Assembly (NCBI GenBank): GCA_003963115.1
Contig: RXJQ01000037.1
Location: 1 to 64,000, forward strand
DNA from: Burkholderiales bacterium
GTDB taxonomy: Bacteria > Pseudomonadota > Gammaproteobacteria > Burkholderiales > Burkholderiaceae_C
Direction: 5' to 3'
DNA length: 64,000 bases
Shown here: in pieces, positions 36,232-43,640 of the stretch
How the letters are laid out: every line of letters starts with the position of its first letter
Position numbering within the stretch: position 1 is the stretch's first letter
Made by a program: the position numbers and the translations under genes
The notes under the pieces: generated by a model
Database searches by the model: none
Told to the model about the DNA's origin: nothing
The model's input: only the letters and a program-made list of their open reading frames with translations

Positions 36232-37464
36232 ATGAACGCATCCAGATCCAAGACCACCCAGGCTGTTGAGTACGGCTTGCATACGCCGCAGATCGACCAG
36301 ATCACGCCGCTGCTCGGCGGCATCTCGCCTGTCACCTTCATGCGCCGCTACTGGCAGAAAAAGCCTTTGCTGATCCGCCAGGCCATGCCCGGCGTGCAGC
36401 CTCCGATCGAGCGCAGCAAGCTGTTCGCGCTGGCCGAAAGCGACGAGGTGGAGTCGCGCCTGATCGTGCAGTCCTCGGGTTTGGCTGAAGGCGTGAAGAC
36501 CAAGGGAGGCAAGGCCAAATCCAAGGTGGCTGAGCCTGGCTGGCGTTTGTCTCACGGGCCGCTGAATCGCCGCAGCCTGCCCGCGCTGTCGCAGCCTGGT
36601 TGGACCCTGCTGGTGCAGGGGCTCGATCTTCACGTGCCGGCGGCCTACGAGATGCTCAAGCAGTTTCGCTTCGTGCCCGACGCGCGCCTGGACGATCTGA
36701 TGATCTCGTATGCGACCGATGGCGGAGGTGTGGGGCCGCATTACGACTCCTATGACGTGTTCCTGCTTCAGGTGCATGGGCGGCGGCGTTGGCGAATCGG
36801 TCCTTTGAACGATGCCAGCCTGCAGCCCGACGTGCCACTGAAGATCCTGAGCAACTTCGAGCCCGAGCAGGAGTGGGTGCTGGAGCCAGGCGACATGCTC
36901 TACCTGCCGCCGAAGTGGGCGCACGATGGCATCGCACAGGGCGAATGCATGACCTGCTCCATCGGTTTTCGGGTGCCCGAGGAGACCGAACTGGCGCGCG
37001 AGGTGCTGGTGCGCTTGGTCGAGGCGTTGGAGCCCACAGGGCAGCCTCAGCTCTACAAGGACCCGGGGCAGCCGGCCACGGCCACGCCCGGCCTGGTGCC
37101 CGAGGCTTTGCAGGACTTTGCCGCCAAGGCCGTGTTCAAGGCGCTCAAAGATCCCGCTGCCTTGCGCTCGGCGCTGGGCGAGGTGCTGACCGAGCCCAAG
37201 CCGCGCGTGTGGTTCCAGGCCGGCGAACCTTTGCCGCCGGGCGTGGGGGCCAGGCTTGATCCGCGCACCCGCATGGTTTACGACGACAAGCGCGTGTTCG
37301 CCAATGGCGAGTCATGGCTGACGGGCGGCAAGGACGCACGGCAGTTGCGGCTGTTGGCTGACCAGCGCCGTTTGCCGGTTGAAGAGCTTGCCAAGGCCAG
37401 CCCGGCTTTGCGAGACTTGCTGGAACAGTGGGCCGAGGATGGCTGGTTGCATCCCGATTCCTGA
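36232..37464 (+). CDS. roxA: Ribosomal protein L16 arginine hydroxylase-type JmjC oxygenase
   Basis: 2-oxoglutarate/Fe(II) oxygenase of the YcfD/RoxA family, which hydroxylates an Arg of ribosomal protein L16 in E. coli. From ATG 36232 the product is 410 residues. The cupin has LLGGISPVTFMRRYWQKKPL, the iron ligands His170 and Asp172 in GPHYDSYDVF and His231 in KWAHDGIA, and the conserved LQVHGRRRWRIGP. A winged-helix-like C-terminal domain follows. An internal Lys/Gly-rich stretch (TKGGKAKSKVAE, about 87-98) is an insertion. The upstream in-frame extension to 36151 is not supported. A conserved unknown gene starts 33 bp downstream. Confidence 0.88.
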   Translation: MNASRSKTTQAVEYGLHTPQIDQITPLLGGISPVTFMRRYWQKKPLLIRQAMPGVQPPIERSKLFALAESDEVESRLIVQSSGLAEGVKTKGGKAKSKVAEPGWRLSHGPLNRRSLPALSQPGWTLLVQGLDLHVPAAYEMLKQFRFVPDARLDDLMISYATDGGGVGPHYDSYDVFLLQVHGRRRWRIGPLNDASLQPDVPLKILSNFEPEQEWVLEPGDMLYLPPKWAHDGIAQGECMTCSIGFRVPEETELAREVLVRLVEALEPTGQPQLYKDPGQPATATPGLVPEALQDFAAKAVFKALKDPAALRSALGEVLTEPKPRVWFQAGEPLPPGVGARLDPRTRMVYDDKRVFANGESWLTGGKDARQLRLLADQRRLPVEELAKASPALRDLLEQWAEDGWLHPDS

Positions 37465-37497
37465 GCGGGGTTGCACCAAGCCGAAAAGGAGTTCGCC

Positions 37498-38013
37498 ATG
37501 GATCATGTGCCTGTGACAGCGTTGGACGGTGAGCAGTCCGGTCAGATCAGCAGTTGGCGTGATTTCCAGGACCGTTTACGGGCCGCCATGGCGATGGCCG
37601 CGACGCAAGCCACCGATCTCACGATGGTGGACATTGACTTTGTTCACTGGCCATTGGGCGAACGCAGCGTGATGGAGGCGCTGCACCAGTGGAGCCTGCT
37701 GACCAAGGGGACGCACTGCCAGCTGCTGGCCGCGCATTACGATGCCTTCCCGCGTCACCATCCGCGCTGGGTGGCCTGGCGGGGCACCTGGGCGCACCGC
37801 ATCAAATGCTGGCAGGCTTCGGAGGAGTTGGCGACGTCTCTGCTGCCCATGTTCGTGCTGCATGGCTCTATCGGCCTGAAGCTGAACGAACCCCTGCACG
37901 GCACGGGCGTCTGGACTCGCGACAGAGGTGTTTTGCGGACGTGGCTGAGCGAAGTTGATGCTATTTTGCAACGCTCGCACGAGGCCTTGCCGCCCACGAC
38001 GCTGGGACTATAG
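37498..38013 (+). CDS. Conserved hypothetical protein downstream of roxA
   Basis: I do not recognise this family. The 171-residue product has no signal peptide or membrane helix; it is rich in Trp and His (DFVHWPLGERSVMEALHQWS, RHHPRWVAWRGTWAHRIKCW) and looks like a compact cytoplasmic alpha/beta protein. AAAAGGAG lies 6 nt before ATG 37498, an excellent ribosome binding site, and the gene is 33 bp after roxA in the same direction, so cotranscription is likely. A link to ribosome modification or a metal-dependent role can only be guessed from the neighbourhood. Confidence 0.75.
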   Translation: MDHVPVTALDGEQSGQISSWRDFQDRLRAAMAMAATQATDLTMVDIDFVHWPLGERSVMEALHQWSLLTKGTHCQLLAAHYDAFPRHHPRWVAWRGTWAHRIKCWQASEELATSLLPMFVLHGSIGLKLNEPLHGTGVWTRDRGVLRTWLSEVDAILQRSHEALPPTTLGL

Positions 38014-38032
38014 GGAATAGCCTTAGGCAACG

Positions 38033-38130
38033 TATAATCGCCGGCTGAATGTGGAGCAACGCTAGTTGCGATGCATCCTTTGCCCTTGTCTCGTTTCACC
38101 TATGGGACTATGGGCTCTGCACATAGTTCC
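38033..38130 (+). promoter_or_regulatory. Promoter and 5' leader of the small lipoprotein gene
   Basis: TATAAT at 38033-38038 is a consensus -10 without a good -35. About 66 nt downstream, GGGACTATG (38104-38112) and CATAGTTCC (38122-38130) can form a leader hairpin with a 9-nt loop, 42 nt before the start codon. Confidence 0.55.
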
Positions 38131-38171
38131 AAGACCACGGTTTTATTGACACTCCTTTTGAGGACACAAGC

Positions 38172-38390
38172 ATGAAAAAGTCGCTCCTGCTGGCTTCGCT
38201 GATCGCTGCTATGGCTCTGACCGCTTGCGGCAAGAAAGAAGAAGCTCCTGCCGCTCCCGAAGCCGCTTCTGCTGCTTCCGAGCCCGCATCGGCTGCTTCT
38301 GAGGCTGCCGCTCCTGCCGCTCCCGCTTCGGAAGCCGCTTCGGCTGCTCCGGAAGCTGCTTCGGCTGCTGCCAGCGCTGCTTCGAACTAA
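38172..38390 (+). CDS. Small Ala/Pro/Glu-rich lipoprotein
   Basis: A 72-residue predicted lipoprotein: signal peptide MKKSLLLASLIAAMALTAC with lipobox LTAC (Cys19), then KKEE and a low-complexity tail of repeating Ala-Ala-Ser-Glu-Pro units (EAASAASEPASAASEAAAP and similar). Short lipoproteins with such tails are common in Burkholderiales, sometimes very abundant; function is unknown. The gene has GAGG 8 nt upstream, a consensus -10, a leader hairpin and a strong terminator, so it is probably a monocistronic, well-expressed mRNA. Reading frame reality is supported by the clean signal peptide despite the low complexity. Confidence 0.85.
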   Translation: MKKSLLLASLIAAMALTACGKKEEAPAAPEAASAASEPASAASEAAAPAAPASEAASAAPEAASAAASAASN

Positions 38391-38408
38391 TTCAAGTTCG
38401 ATGCTACA

Positions 38409-38437
38409 AAAGGCCGCTCCTTGGAGCGGCTTTTTTT
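38409..38437 (+). terminator. Rho-independent terminator after small lipoprotein gene
   Basis: GCCGCTC and GAGCGGC (within 38413-38430) form a stem with a CTTG loop, followed by seven T residues and preceded by an A run. Confidence 0.93.
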
Positions 38438-38483
38438 CGTCCATATTTGGCACTTATTGGGTTTGACCAATATGGTGCGGCGC

Positions 38484-38513
38484 AAAAAAATCCCGGCTAA
38501 AGGCCGGGATTTT
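38484..38513 (-). terminator. Rho-independent terminator of bamC
   Basis: AAAATCCCGG (38487-38496) and CCGGGATTTT (38504-38513) form a 10-bp stem; read on the minus strand the run of T residues (38484-38490 complement) follows the stem, so it terminates bamC 24 bp after its stop. Confidence 0.9.
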
Positions 38514-38536
38514 ACTTGGCTGAATATGGAATCGAA

Positions 38537-39673
38537 TCAGCTCAATTCGTCGAGCAATTGTTTGGCGATCCGTTTCGCTGTGCTGGACGTGGTGGGCTGG
38601 CCATTGTCCTTCAGCACACTGACCAGGCTGCTGTTACCCTGGCCTTGCACCAGCACCTTGTAGCGGCTCAGGCCATCCTGGTTCTCGGCCTTGGCGCCGA
38701 ACAGGCGGGCTAAGAAGCCTGGCTTGCTGGCATCGGGGTCGTTGTCCGAGAGGCGGACTTCGAAGGCCGCTTGCTTGCGGTCGCGGTTCTCCACGGTGAA
38801 GCCGCTGCGGTCCAGCGCCAGGCCGACGCGGCGCCAGGCAGTGTCGGCGTCGGCATCGACGGTCAGCGACAAGCCGTCTGCGTTCATGCGGGCCTGGCTG
38901 GGCGCAGGGGCGGTGGCCACAGGCTTGTCGGCCTTCACGGCGGCTGCCGCATCCTTGGGGGCGCCCAGCTTGAGCATCAGGCGAGACAGCATCTCGGCTT
39001 CCAGGCCGGGGTCGCTTGGGCGGTTGCGCCAGGTGGTGTGGTCCTTCTTGGCGTCTTCGTATTCCTCGACCAGGCCCTTGTGGCTGATGTAGATCTCGCA
39101 GCCAGTGGCCGTGCGCTCGATGCGGGTGCGGTACTGGTCGCGCTCGCCCGTGTCATAGAGCATGTCGAAGACGCGGCCCAGCGCCTTGCGCACGGTGCCG
39201 TCTTGCGGCACCTTGGCGCGGTTCTCGGACCAGTTGGTTTCCATCAGGCCCACATCGGGCTGATCGGTCGTGAGCTCGAAGCCCACGTCGCTCCAGAAAG
39301 CGCGCACCTGCCCCCAGATCTGCTCGGGCGGCAGGTTCACGGCCAGCCAGCGCATCTGACCCTGGCGCTGCAGTGTCACGCCCGCGCCCTTGCTGGGTGC
39401 CACATTACTGGTGGCGTCGTCGGTCTTGTCGGCGCGCATCAGGGAGCTGGCGCTCACCGTCGAGGGCTGGGCCTGGCCGTAGCGTGTCTGTCCGGGCAAC
39501 TGGCTCAGGTCCGGCGGGACGTCGAGCTTGACGCTTTGGGTGCCGCTGGTCCGATAGTCGACCTTGTCACCCGCCAAGGTGTCGCTGATGGAGGAGCAGC
39601 CGGAGGTGGCAAGCGCGGAGGCCAGCGCCGCACTCACAGCGAGGAGGGTCTGTTGACGTGATGTGATCGACAT
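38537..39673 (-). CDS. bamC: Outer membrane assembly lipoprotein BamC
   Basis: Lipoprotein of the BAM beta-barrel assembly complex. The 378-residue precursor has a signal peptide with lipobox ATSGC (Cys26), an unstructured N-terminal segment (VKLDVPPDLSQLPGQTRYG) that in E. coli binds BamD, and two helix-grip domains (LAVNLPPEQIWGQVRAFWSD and LTVDADADTAWRRVGLALDR starts). An Ala/Pro linker separates them. It lies downstream of dapA, the gene order also found in E. coli (dapA-nlpB). Spacing from dapA is 76 bp. Confidence 0.92.
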   Translation of the reverse strand: MSITSRQQTLLAVSAALASALATSGCSSISDTLAGDKVDYRTSGTQSVKLDVPPDLSQLPGQTRYGQAQPSTVSASSLMRADKTDDATSNVAPSKGAGVTLQRQGQMRWLAVNLPPEQIWGQVRAFWSDVGFELTTDQPDVGLMETNWSENRAKVPQDGTVRKALGRVFDMLYDTGERDQYRTRIERTATGCEIYISHKGLVEEYEDAKKDHTTWRNRPSDPGLEAEMLSRLMLKLGAPKDAAAAVKADKPVATAPAPSQARMNADGLSLTVDADADTAWRRVGLALDRSGFTVENRDRKQAAFEVRLSDNDPDASKPGFLARLFGAKAENQDGLSRYKVLVQGQGNSSLVSVLKDNGQPTTSSTAKRIAKQLLDELS

Positions 39674-39749
39674 GGGTAATGAGGTTCAGTCCCGGCGCGG
39701 GCCGGGTACGGGGTCGAAAGCCTGCTAGCTAGGGAGCGAGCAAAGGAGG

Positions 39750-40631
39750 TCAGAGCACGCCTGCATCACGCAGCGCGGCTTCGACCACCGCCTGGGCGGA
39801 TTCGCTCAGTGGCGTCAGCGGCAGGCGCAGCGTACCACCAACCTTGCCCATCCGAGCCAGGGCCCACTTCACAGGGATCGGGTTGGGCTCAACGAACAGG
39901 TGCTTGTGCAGGGGAAGCAGCTTCATGTGCAACTCGACGGCGGCCTTGGTGTCCTGGTCCATGGCGGCCTTGCACAGATCGGCCATGGCACGCGGGGCCA
40001 CATTGGCGGTCACGCTGATGTTGCCGTGGCCGCCCAGCAGCATCAGCGCCACGGCGGTGGGGTCGTCGCCGGAATAGATCGAGAAGCCCTTGGGGGCCTG
40101 CTTGATCAGCCAGGCTGCGCGTTCCAGGTTGCCGGTGGCTTCCTTGATACCGATGACGCCGGGCAGCTTGGCCAGCCGCAGCGCGGTCTCGGGCAGCATG
40201 TCCGCCACGGTGCGACCAGGCACGTTGTAGAGCACCACAGGAATGTCCACGGCCTCGACAATGGCCTTGAAGTGCTGGTAGATGCCTTCTTGCGTGGGCT
40301 TGTTGTAGTACGGCACGACCTGCAGCGTGCAGTCGGCGCCAACCTTCTTGCAGTACTCGCTGAGCTCGATCGCCTCTTGCGTGGAATTGGCGCCAGCGCC
40401 GGCCATGATGGGCACGCGACCCGCAGCCTGCTCCACGGCCACGCGGATGATTTCGCGGTGCTCTTCGACGTTCACCGTCGGCGATTCGCCTGTGGTGCCG
40501 ACCACGCCGATGCAGTTGGTGCCTTCGGCGATGTGCCAGTCAACCAGTTTGCGCAGCGTGTCGTAGTCGACGCTGCCATCCTCGTGCATGGGCGTGACCA
40601 ACGCGACGATGCTGCCAAAAATGGGTTTCAT
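39750..40631 (-). CDS. dapA: 4-hydroxy-tetrahydrodipicolinate synthase
   Basis: Condenses pyruvate and aspartate semialdehyde, the first committed step to diaminopimelate and lysine. The 293-residue TIM-barrel enzyme has GTTGESPTV (46-54), YYNKPTQEG, Tyr135 in [10 protein letters not shown] with Arg140, and the Schiff-base Lys163 in GIKEATG, matching E. coli positions with an offset of two. The ATG at 40631 begins [15 protein letters not shown]. Followed by bamC; the 111 bp upstream to the SDR gene holds the presumed promoter. Confidence 0.97.
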   Translation of the reverse strand: MKPIFGSIVALVTPMHEDGSVDYDTLRKLVDWHIAEGTNCIGVVGTTGESPTVNVEEHREIIRVAVEQAAGRVPIMAGAGANSTQEAIELSEYCKKVGADCTLQVVPYYNKPTQEGIYQHFKAIVEAVDIPVVLYNVPGRTVADMLPETALRLAKLPGVIGIKEATGNLERAAWLIKQAPKGFSIYSGDDPTAVALMLLGGHGNISVTANVAPRAMADLCKAAMDQDTKAAVELHMKLLPLHKHLFVEPNPIPVKWALARMGKVGGTLRLPLTPLSESAQAVVEAALRDAGVL

Positions 40632-40742
40632 GCTGATTCCTTTGATCCTGCAATTCTACTGGCCATGCCTGGGCTCTCACGCCAACTGCATTCAGTAAAA
40701 GCACCAGAGGAGACATCAACGGACGAGCGGCCGTTGCGGTTG

Positions 40743-41555
40743 TCAATGCGCGCTGCTTTGCTTGTTGAGTGCAGCGCGGGCCAGCTTGTCGACCAGTGCG
40801 GGCGCCAGCAGTTTCAGCCAGCGGCCCAGCTTGCCCTTGAAGGACATGACGATGTCGCGCTCGCGGCGTTGCATGCCGACGCGGATCAGTCGGGCGCATT
40901 CTTCAACGGGCATCGCACCGCGTTCATCGAGCCCGCTCTTGCCGGCTGCCTGCCCTTGCGCGTTGAAGCCGCGGTAGCGGATCTCGGTGGCGACCACGCC
41001 GGGGTAGGCAATGGTGACCGACACGCCGTGCTCAGCCAGTTCCATGCGCAGGGCCTCGAAGAAGCCGGTCATCGCGAACTTGGTGGCGCTGTAGGCCGTG
41101 CGGCCGGGTACGCCAACCAGGCCCGCCAGGCTGGACACAGCCACGATGCGGCCGCGCGAGGCCTTCAGGTAGGGCAGGGCCGCATGGGTGCACCAGGCGC
41201 TGCCCCACAGGTTGATGCGCATGAGCTGCTCGTACCAGGCCATGTCGCGGACATCGCTCAGCATTGCGTGTGCGGACATGCCCGCGTTGTTCACGAGGGT
41301 GTCGATGCGGCCGTACTGCGCGATGGTTTCGTCGATCAGGGCGCGGCAATCCGCCTCCTGGCCGACATCGGTGGGGCGCACCAGCACCTTGCTGCCCAGG
41401 TTGCGGCATTGTTGGGCGACGTGCGCCAGCTTGTCCTTGCTGCGGGCGGCCAGGACCAGGCTGAGCTTGCCGCCGCTTTCCTGCGCCAGTTGGCGGGCCA
41501 GTTCCGCGCCGATGCCATCGGAGGCGCCGGTGATGATCACCACATTGGTCCTCAT
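40743..41555 (-). CDS. Short-chain dehydrogenase/reductase family oxidoreductase
   Basis: NAD(P)-dependent oxidoreductase of unknown substrate. The 270-residue classical SDR has the cofactor motif ITGASDGIGAELARQL, NNAG in TLVNNAGMSAH, catalytic Ser in VAVSSLAGLVG and the YxxxK pair in TAYSATKFAM. The C-terminal region (residues about 210-270) is longer and basic, as in membrane-associated DHRS7-like or fatty acyl reductases. It begins one base after the stop of the 45-residue membrane protein gene, so it is in the MFS-small protein operon. An Arg following the N-terminal beta strand (AARSKDKL) suggests NADPH preference. Confidence 0.9.
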   Translation of the reverse strand: MRTNVVIITGASDGIGAELARQLAQESGGKLSLVLAARSKDKLAHVAQQCRNLGSKVLVRPTDVGQEADCRALIDETIAQYGRIDTLVNNAGMSAHAMLSDVRDMAWYEQLMRINLWGSAWCTHAALPYLKASRGRIVAVSSLAGLVGVPGRTAYSATKFAMTGFFEALRMELAEHGVSVTIAYPGVVATEIRYRGFNAQGQAAGKSGLDERGAMPVEECARLIRVGMQRRERDIVMSFKGKLGRWLKLLAPALVDKLARAALNKQSSAH

Positions 41556-41556
41556 G

Positions 41557-41694
41557 TCAGATGCAACTCCAGAGTCGGGTGGCCAGATCGAAGGCCATAT
41601 CGGGGCGCCAATATAAGCAGAAGACGGCGGCCAGCACCAACACGGCGGCGATGCCCAGGCCGATTTGTCGCCAGCGAGCAGACAGCTTCTTCAT
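41557..41694 (-). CDS. 45-residue single-span membrane protein
   Basis: Small protein MKKLSARWRQIGLGIAAVLV continuing LAAVFCLYWRPDMAFDLATR LWSCI, with one membrane helix (about residues 11-27) preceded by a basic N-terminus, so probably N-in. Its ATG at 41694 overlaps the TGA of the upstream MFS gene (ATGA), and its own TGA is one base before the SDR ATG, so expression is coupled on both sides. This placement supports it as a real gene despite its size. No family is recognised; it may be a partner of the transporter or reductase. Confidence 0.65.
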   Translation of the reverse strand: MKKLSARWRQIGLGIAAVLVLAAVFCLYWRPDMAFDLATRLWSCI

Positions 41695-42944
41695 GCCGCA
41701 ACCAGCCTTTTGCTCACGGGTGTGCGCTGCTCCTGGATCGGCAGGTTGACCGATGCAGCGAGCAGGCCCAGGGCGATAGCCAGCCACCACACTACCTCGT
41801 AGCTGCCGGTGAGGTCATAGAGGCGGCCGGCCAGCCACACGCCCATGAAGGAGCCGATCTGGTGGGAGAAGAACACGACCCCACCCAGCATCGACAGGTG
41901 TTTGACGCCATGCATCTGCGCGACGATGGCGTTGGTCGGGGGCACGGTGGACAGCCACAAGGTGCCCATGGCGGCGGCGAACAGGCCCACGCTCCAGGCT
42001 GACAGCGGCGCCATCACAAAGAGCAGCATGGTGACTGCACGCAGGAAATAGATGGCTGACAGGATCCAGCTCTTGCGCAGGCGGGCACCCAGCGCACCGG
42101 CGGCATAGCTGCCGATCACGTTGAACAGGCCGATGAGGGCCAGGGCGGTGGTGGCCAATTGCGGCGGCAGTTGGTGGTCTTTGAGGTAGCTGGGCAGGTG
42201 TACGCCGATGAAGGCGAGCTGGAAGCCGCAGACGAAATAGCCCGCCGTCAGCAACAGGTAGTCGCGGTGGCCGAGGGCTTCGGCCAGTGCCTGCGAGGCG
42301 GTCTGCCCGCCATGCGCGTGTGCCAGGGGCTGGGCAGAGCCGGACGATGCAGCCGAGAACTGCGCTTCCCGCAATCCGAAAGCCAATGGCCCGATCACCA
42401 GCGCGGTGGTGGCCAGCACCAGCAGCGCCGAAGACCAGCTCATGTTGTGGAGCAGGCCGCTGGCGACGGGCACCATCAGGAACTGTCCGAAAGAGCCGGC
42501 TGCGGCCGTGATGCCCATGGCGCCGGAGCGCTGCGCCGCGCTGACGTTGCGGCCGACCACGCCGAAGATGACCGTGTAGGTCGTGCAGCCCTGGGCCAGG
42601 CCGATGAGCACGCCGGTGGTGAGCACGAAGCCCAGGTGCTGACCGGTTGTGGCCATGCCGAGCAGGCCGAGCGCGTAGAGCACGGCGCCGGCCCACAGGA
42701 CCTTGAAGGCGCCGCTGCGGTCGGCCCACCAGCCGATGAAGGGACCGGATGCACCCCACACCAGATTCTGGATCGCCAGGGCCAGCGAGTAGTCCTCGCG
42801 CGTCCAGCCATGCGCCATGGTGATGGGTTGCAACCAGAGGCCGAAGCTGTGGCGGATGCCCATGGACATCGTCACGATGAAGGCGCCGCAAAAGAGCAGC
42901 TGGCCCAGTGGAATGGGCCGATGGGAAGACGCCAGCGGATTCAT
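41691..42944 (-). CDS. Major facilitator superfamily transporter
   Basis: Twelve-helix secondary transporter of the MFS, probably of the monocarboxylate/oxalate-formate-like branch (N-terminal GIRHSFGLWLQPITMAHGWT resembles that group). The 417-residue protein has the loop motif GWWADRSGAFKVL (motif A) between helices 2 and 3 and YAAGALGARLRKSW in the second half. ATG 42944 (MNPLASSHR) is selected; a longer frame with other starts would extend into the palindromic element. It overlaps the 45-residue protein gene by ATGA. Substrate unknown. Confidence 0.88.
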   Translation of the reverse strand: MNPLASSHRPIPLGQLLFCGAFIVTMSMGIRHSFGLWLQPITMAHGWTREDYSLALAIQNLVWGASGPFIGWWADRSGAFKVLWAGAVLYALGLLGMATTGQHLGFVLTTGVLIGLAQGCTTYTVIFGVVGRNVSAAQRSGAMGITAAAGSFGQFLMVPVASGLLHNMSWSSALLVLATTALVIGPLAFGLREAQFSAASSGSAQPLAHAHGGQTASQALAEALGHRDYLLLTAGYFVCGFQLAFIGVHLPSYLKDHQLPPQLATTALALIGLFNVIGSYAAGALGARLRKSWILSAIYFLRAVTMLLFVMAPLSAWSVGLFAAAMGTLWLSTVPPTNAIVAQMHGVKHLSMLGGVVFFSHQIGSFMGVWLAGRLYDLTGSYEVVWWLAIALGLLAASVNLPIQEQRTPVSKRLVAA

Positions 42945-42988
42945 GTCAGTTCTTGAAGGTGAAAGGCGCGCCATACTCAGCACGCCTC

Positions 42989-43081
42989 CACCCCAACCCC
43001 AGCGACCACCGCGGATCCGGCTTTGCCGGTCCGCCAGTGGTTGCCCCCTTGAGGGGGCGGCCAACGGCCGCGGGGGGTGGG
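42989..43081. repeat. GC-rich palindromic intergenic element
   Basis: Three consecutive hairpin-forming segments fill the gap between the MFS gene and fliE: an imperfect GCGGATCCGGC-TTT-GCCGGTCCGC (about 43011-43034), GCCCCC-TTGA-GGGGGC (43043-43058) and GGCC-AAC-GGCC (43059-43069) followed by a G run. The composition and layout look like a dispersed repeat of the kind seen between genes in Burkholderiales; copy number cannot be judged from this window. It could act as the fliE terminator region. Confidence 0.5.
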
Positions 43082-43432
43082 CTAGACCTGCATGTTCATG
43101 ATGTCCGTGTAGGCCTGGACCAGCTTATTGCGCACCTGGACCGCCGATTGGAAGCCGAGTTGGGCTTTCTGCATGGCGACCATGGTTTCTTCCAGGCTGA
43201 CAGTAGGGTTATCAAACTGCACCTCGCGCTGCATGGTGGCAGCGGTTGCCTGGGACTTGCTGATCGAGTTCAGCGCGCTGCTGAAACTGGTCTGGAAACT
43301 GGGTTTCTCGACGGCCGCGCTTTGCCCGGTGGCGTCCAGGCGCGTCTTGGCTTCCACCCGCCGGGCGACGTCGGACATGCCGGCACGGGCGGCGGCTTGC
43401 GCGAAATCGAAAGGCTTGAGTTTCAGGTCCAT
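43082..43432 (-). CDS. fliE: Flagellar hook-basal body protein FliE
   Basis: Joins the MS ring to the rod and is among the first substrates of flagellar export. The 116-residue protein ends with the typical FliE C-terminus: FDNPTVSLEETMVAMQKAQL then GFQSAVQVRNKLVQAYTDIM; the N-terminal half with SFSSALNSISKSQ is also conserved. Divergent from fliF over 208 bp, as in other Burkholderiales and enterics. The palindromic element follows its stop. Confidence 0.95.
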   Translation of the reverse strand: MDLKLKPFDFAQAAARAGMSDVARRVEAKTRLDATGQSAAVEKPSFQTSFSSALNSISKSQATAATMQREVQFDNPTVSLEETMVAMQKAQLGFQSAVQVRNKLVQAYTDIMNMQV

Positions 43433-43640
43433 GATGCCGATAAGTCCCGTCAGGGTGTGATCCAGTTCACCATGGTCACCACTCTACGCATCCTTGGGCG
43501 CGCCAATGCTTGGAAGAGCTTGGCATTTGGCTGGCTGTTTCCGGCACTTTTACCCGCCCTGACTCCGAATAATGAGGCTGTTTGGACGGGTTTGCGGCAT
43601 CGTGTGATTGCGATGCGCGGCCCTACCGCTTCGACCGCCC
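43433..43640. promoter_or_regulatory. Divergent fliE / fliF intergenic region
   Basis: This 208-bp gap must hold the promoters for both flagellar transcripts. A weak sigma-54-like match TTGGCATTTGGCTGGCT lies at 43520-43536 (GG and GC doublets 10 nt apart). A GCCGATAA string at 43436-43443 looks like a sigma-28 -10 but has no matching -35 at the right distance. Neither is convincing. Confidence 0.3.

Noticed and set aside
38100-38453. Ser/Arg/Gly-rich minus-strand frame opposite the small lipoprotein
   Set aside because: It is the mirror of the Ala-Ser-Glu repeat and covers a terminator and leader; the plus-strand frame has signal peptide and ribosome binding site.
39900-42002. 700-codon plus-strand open frame across dapA, SDR and part of the MFS gene
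   Set aside because: It spans several real genes on the opposite strand and their gaps; long antisense frames are common in high-GC DNA and no family similarity is seen.
43417-43443. GCCGATAA sigma-28-like -10 element upstream of fliF
   Set aside because: The -10 string is exact, but no TAAA-type -35 lies about 15 nt upstream, and it overlaps the fliE start region; probably chance.
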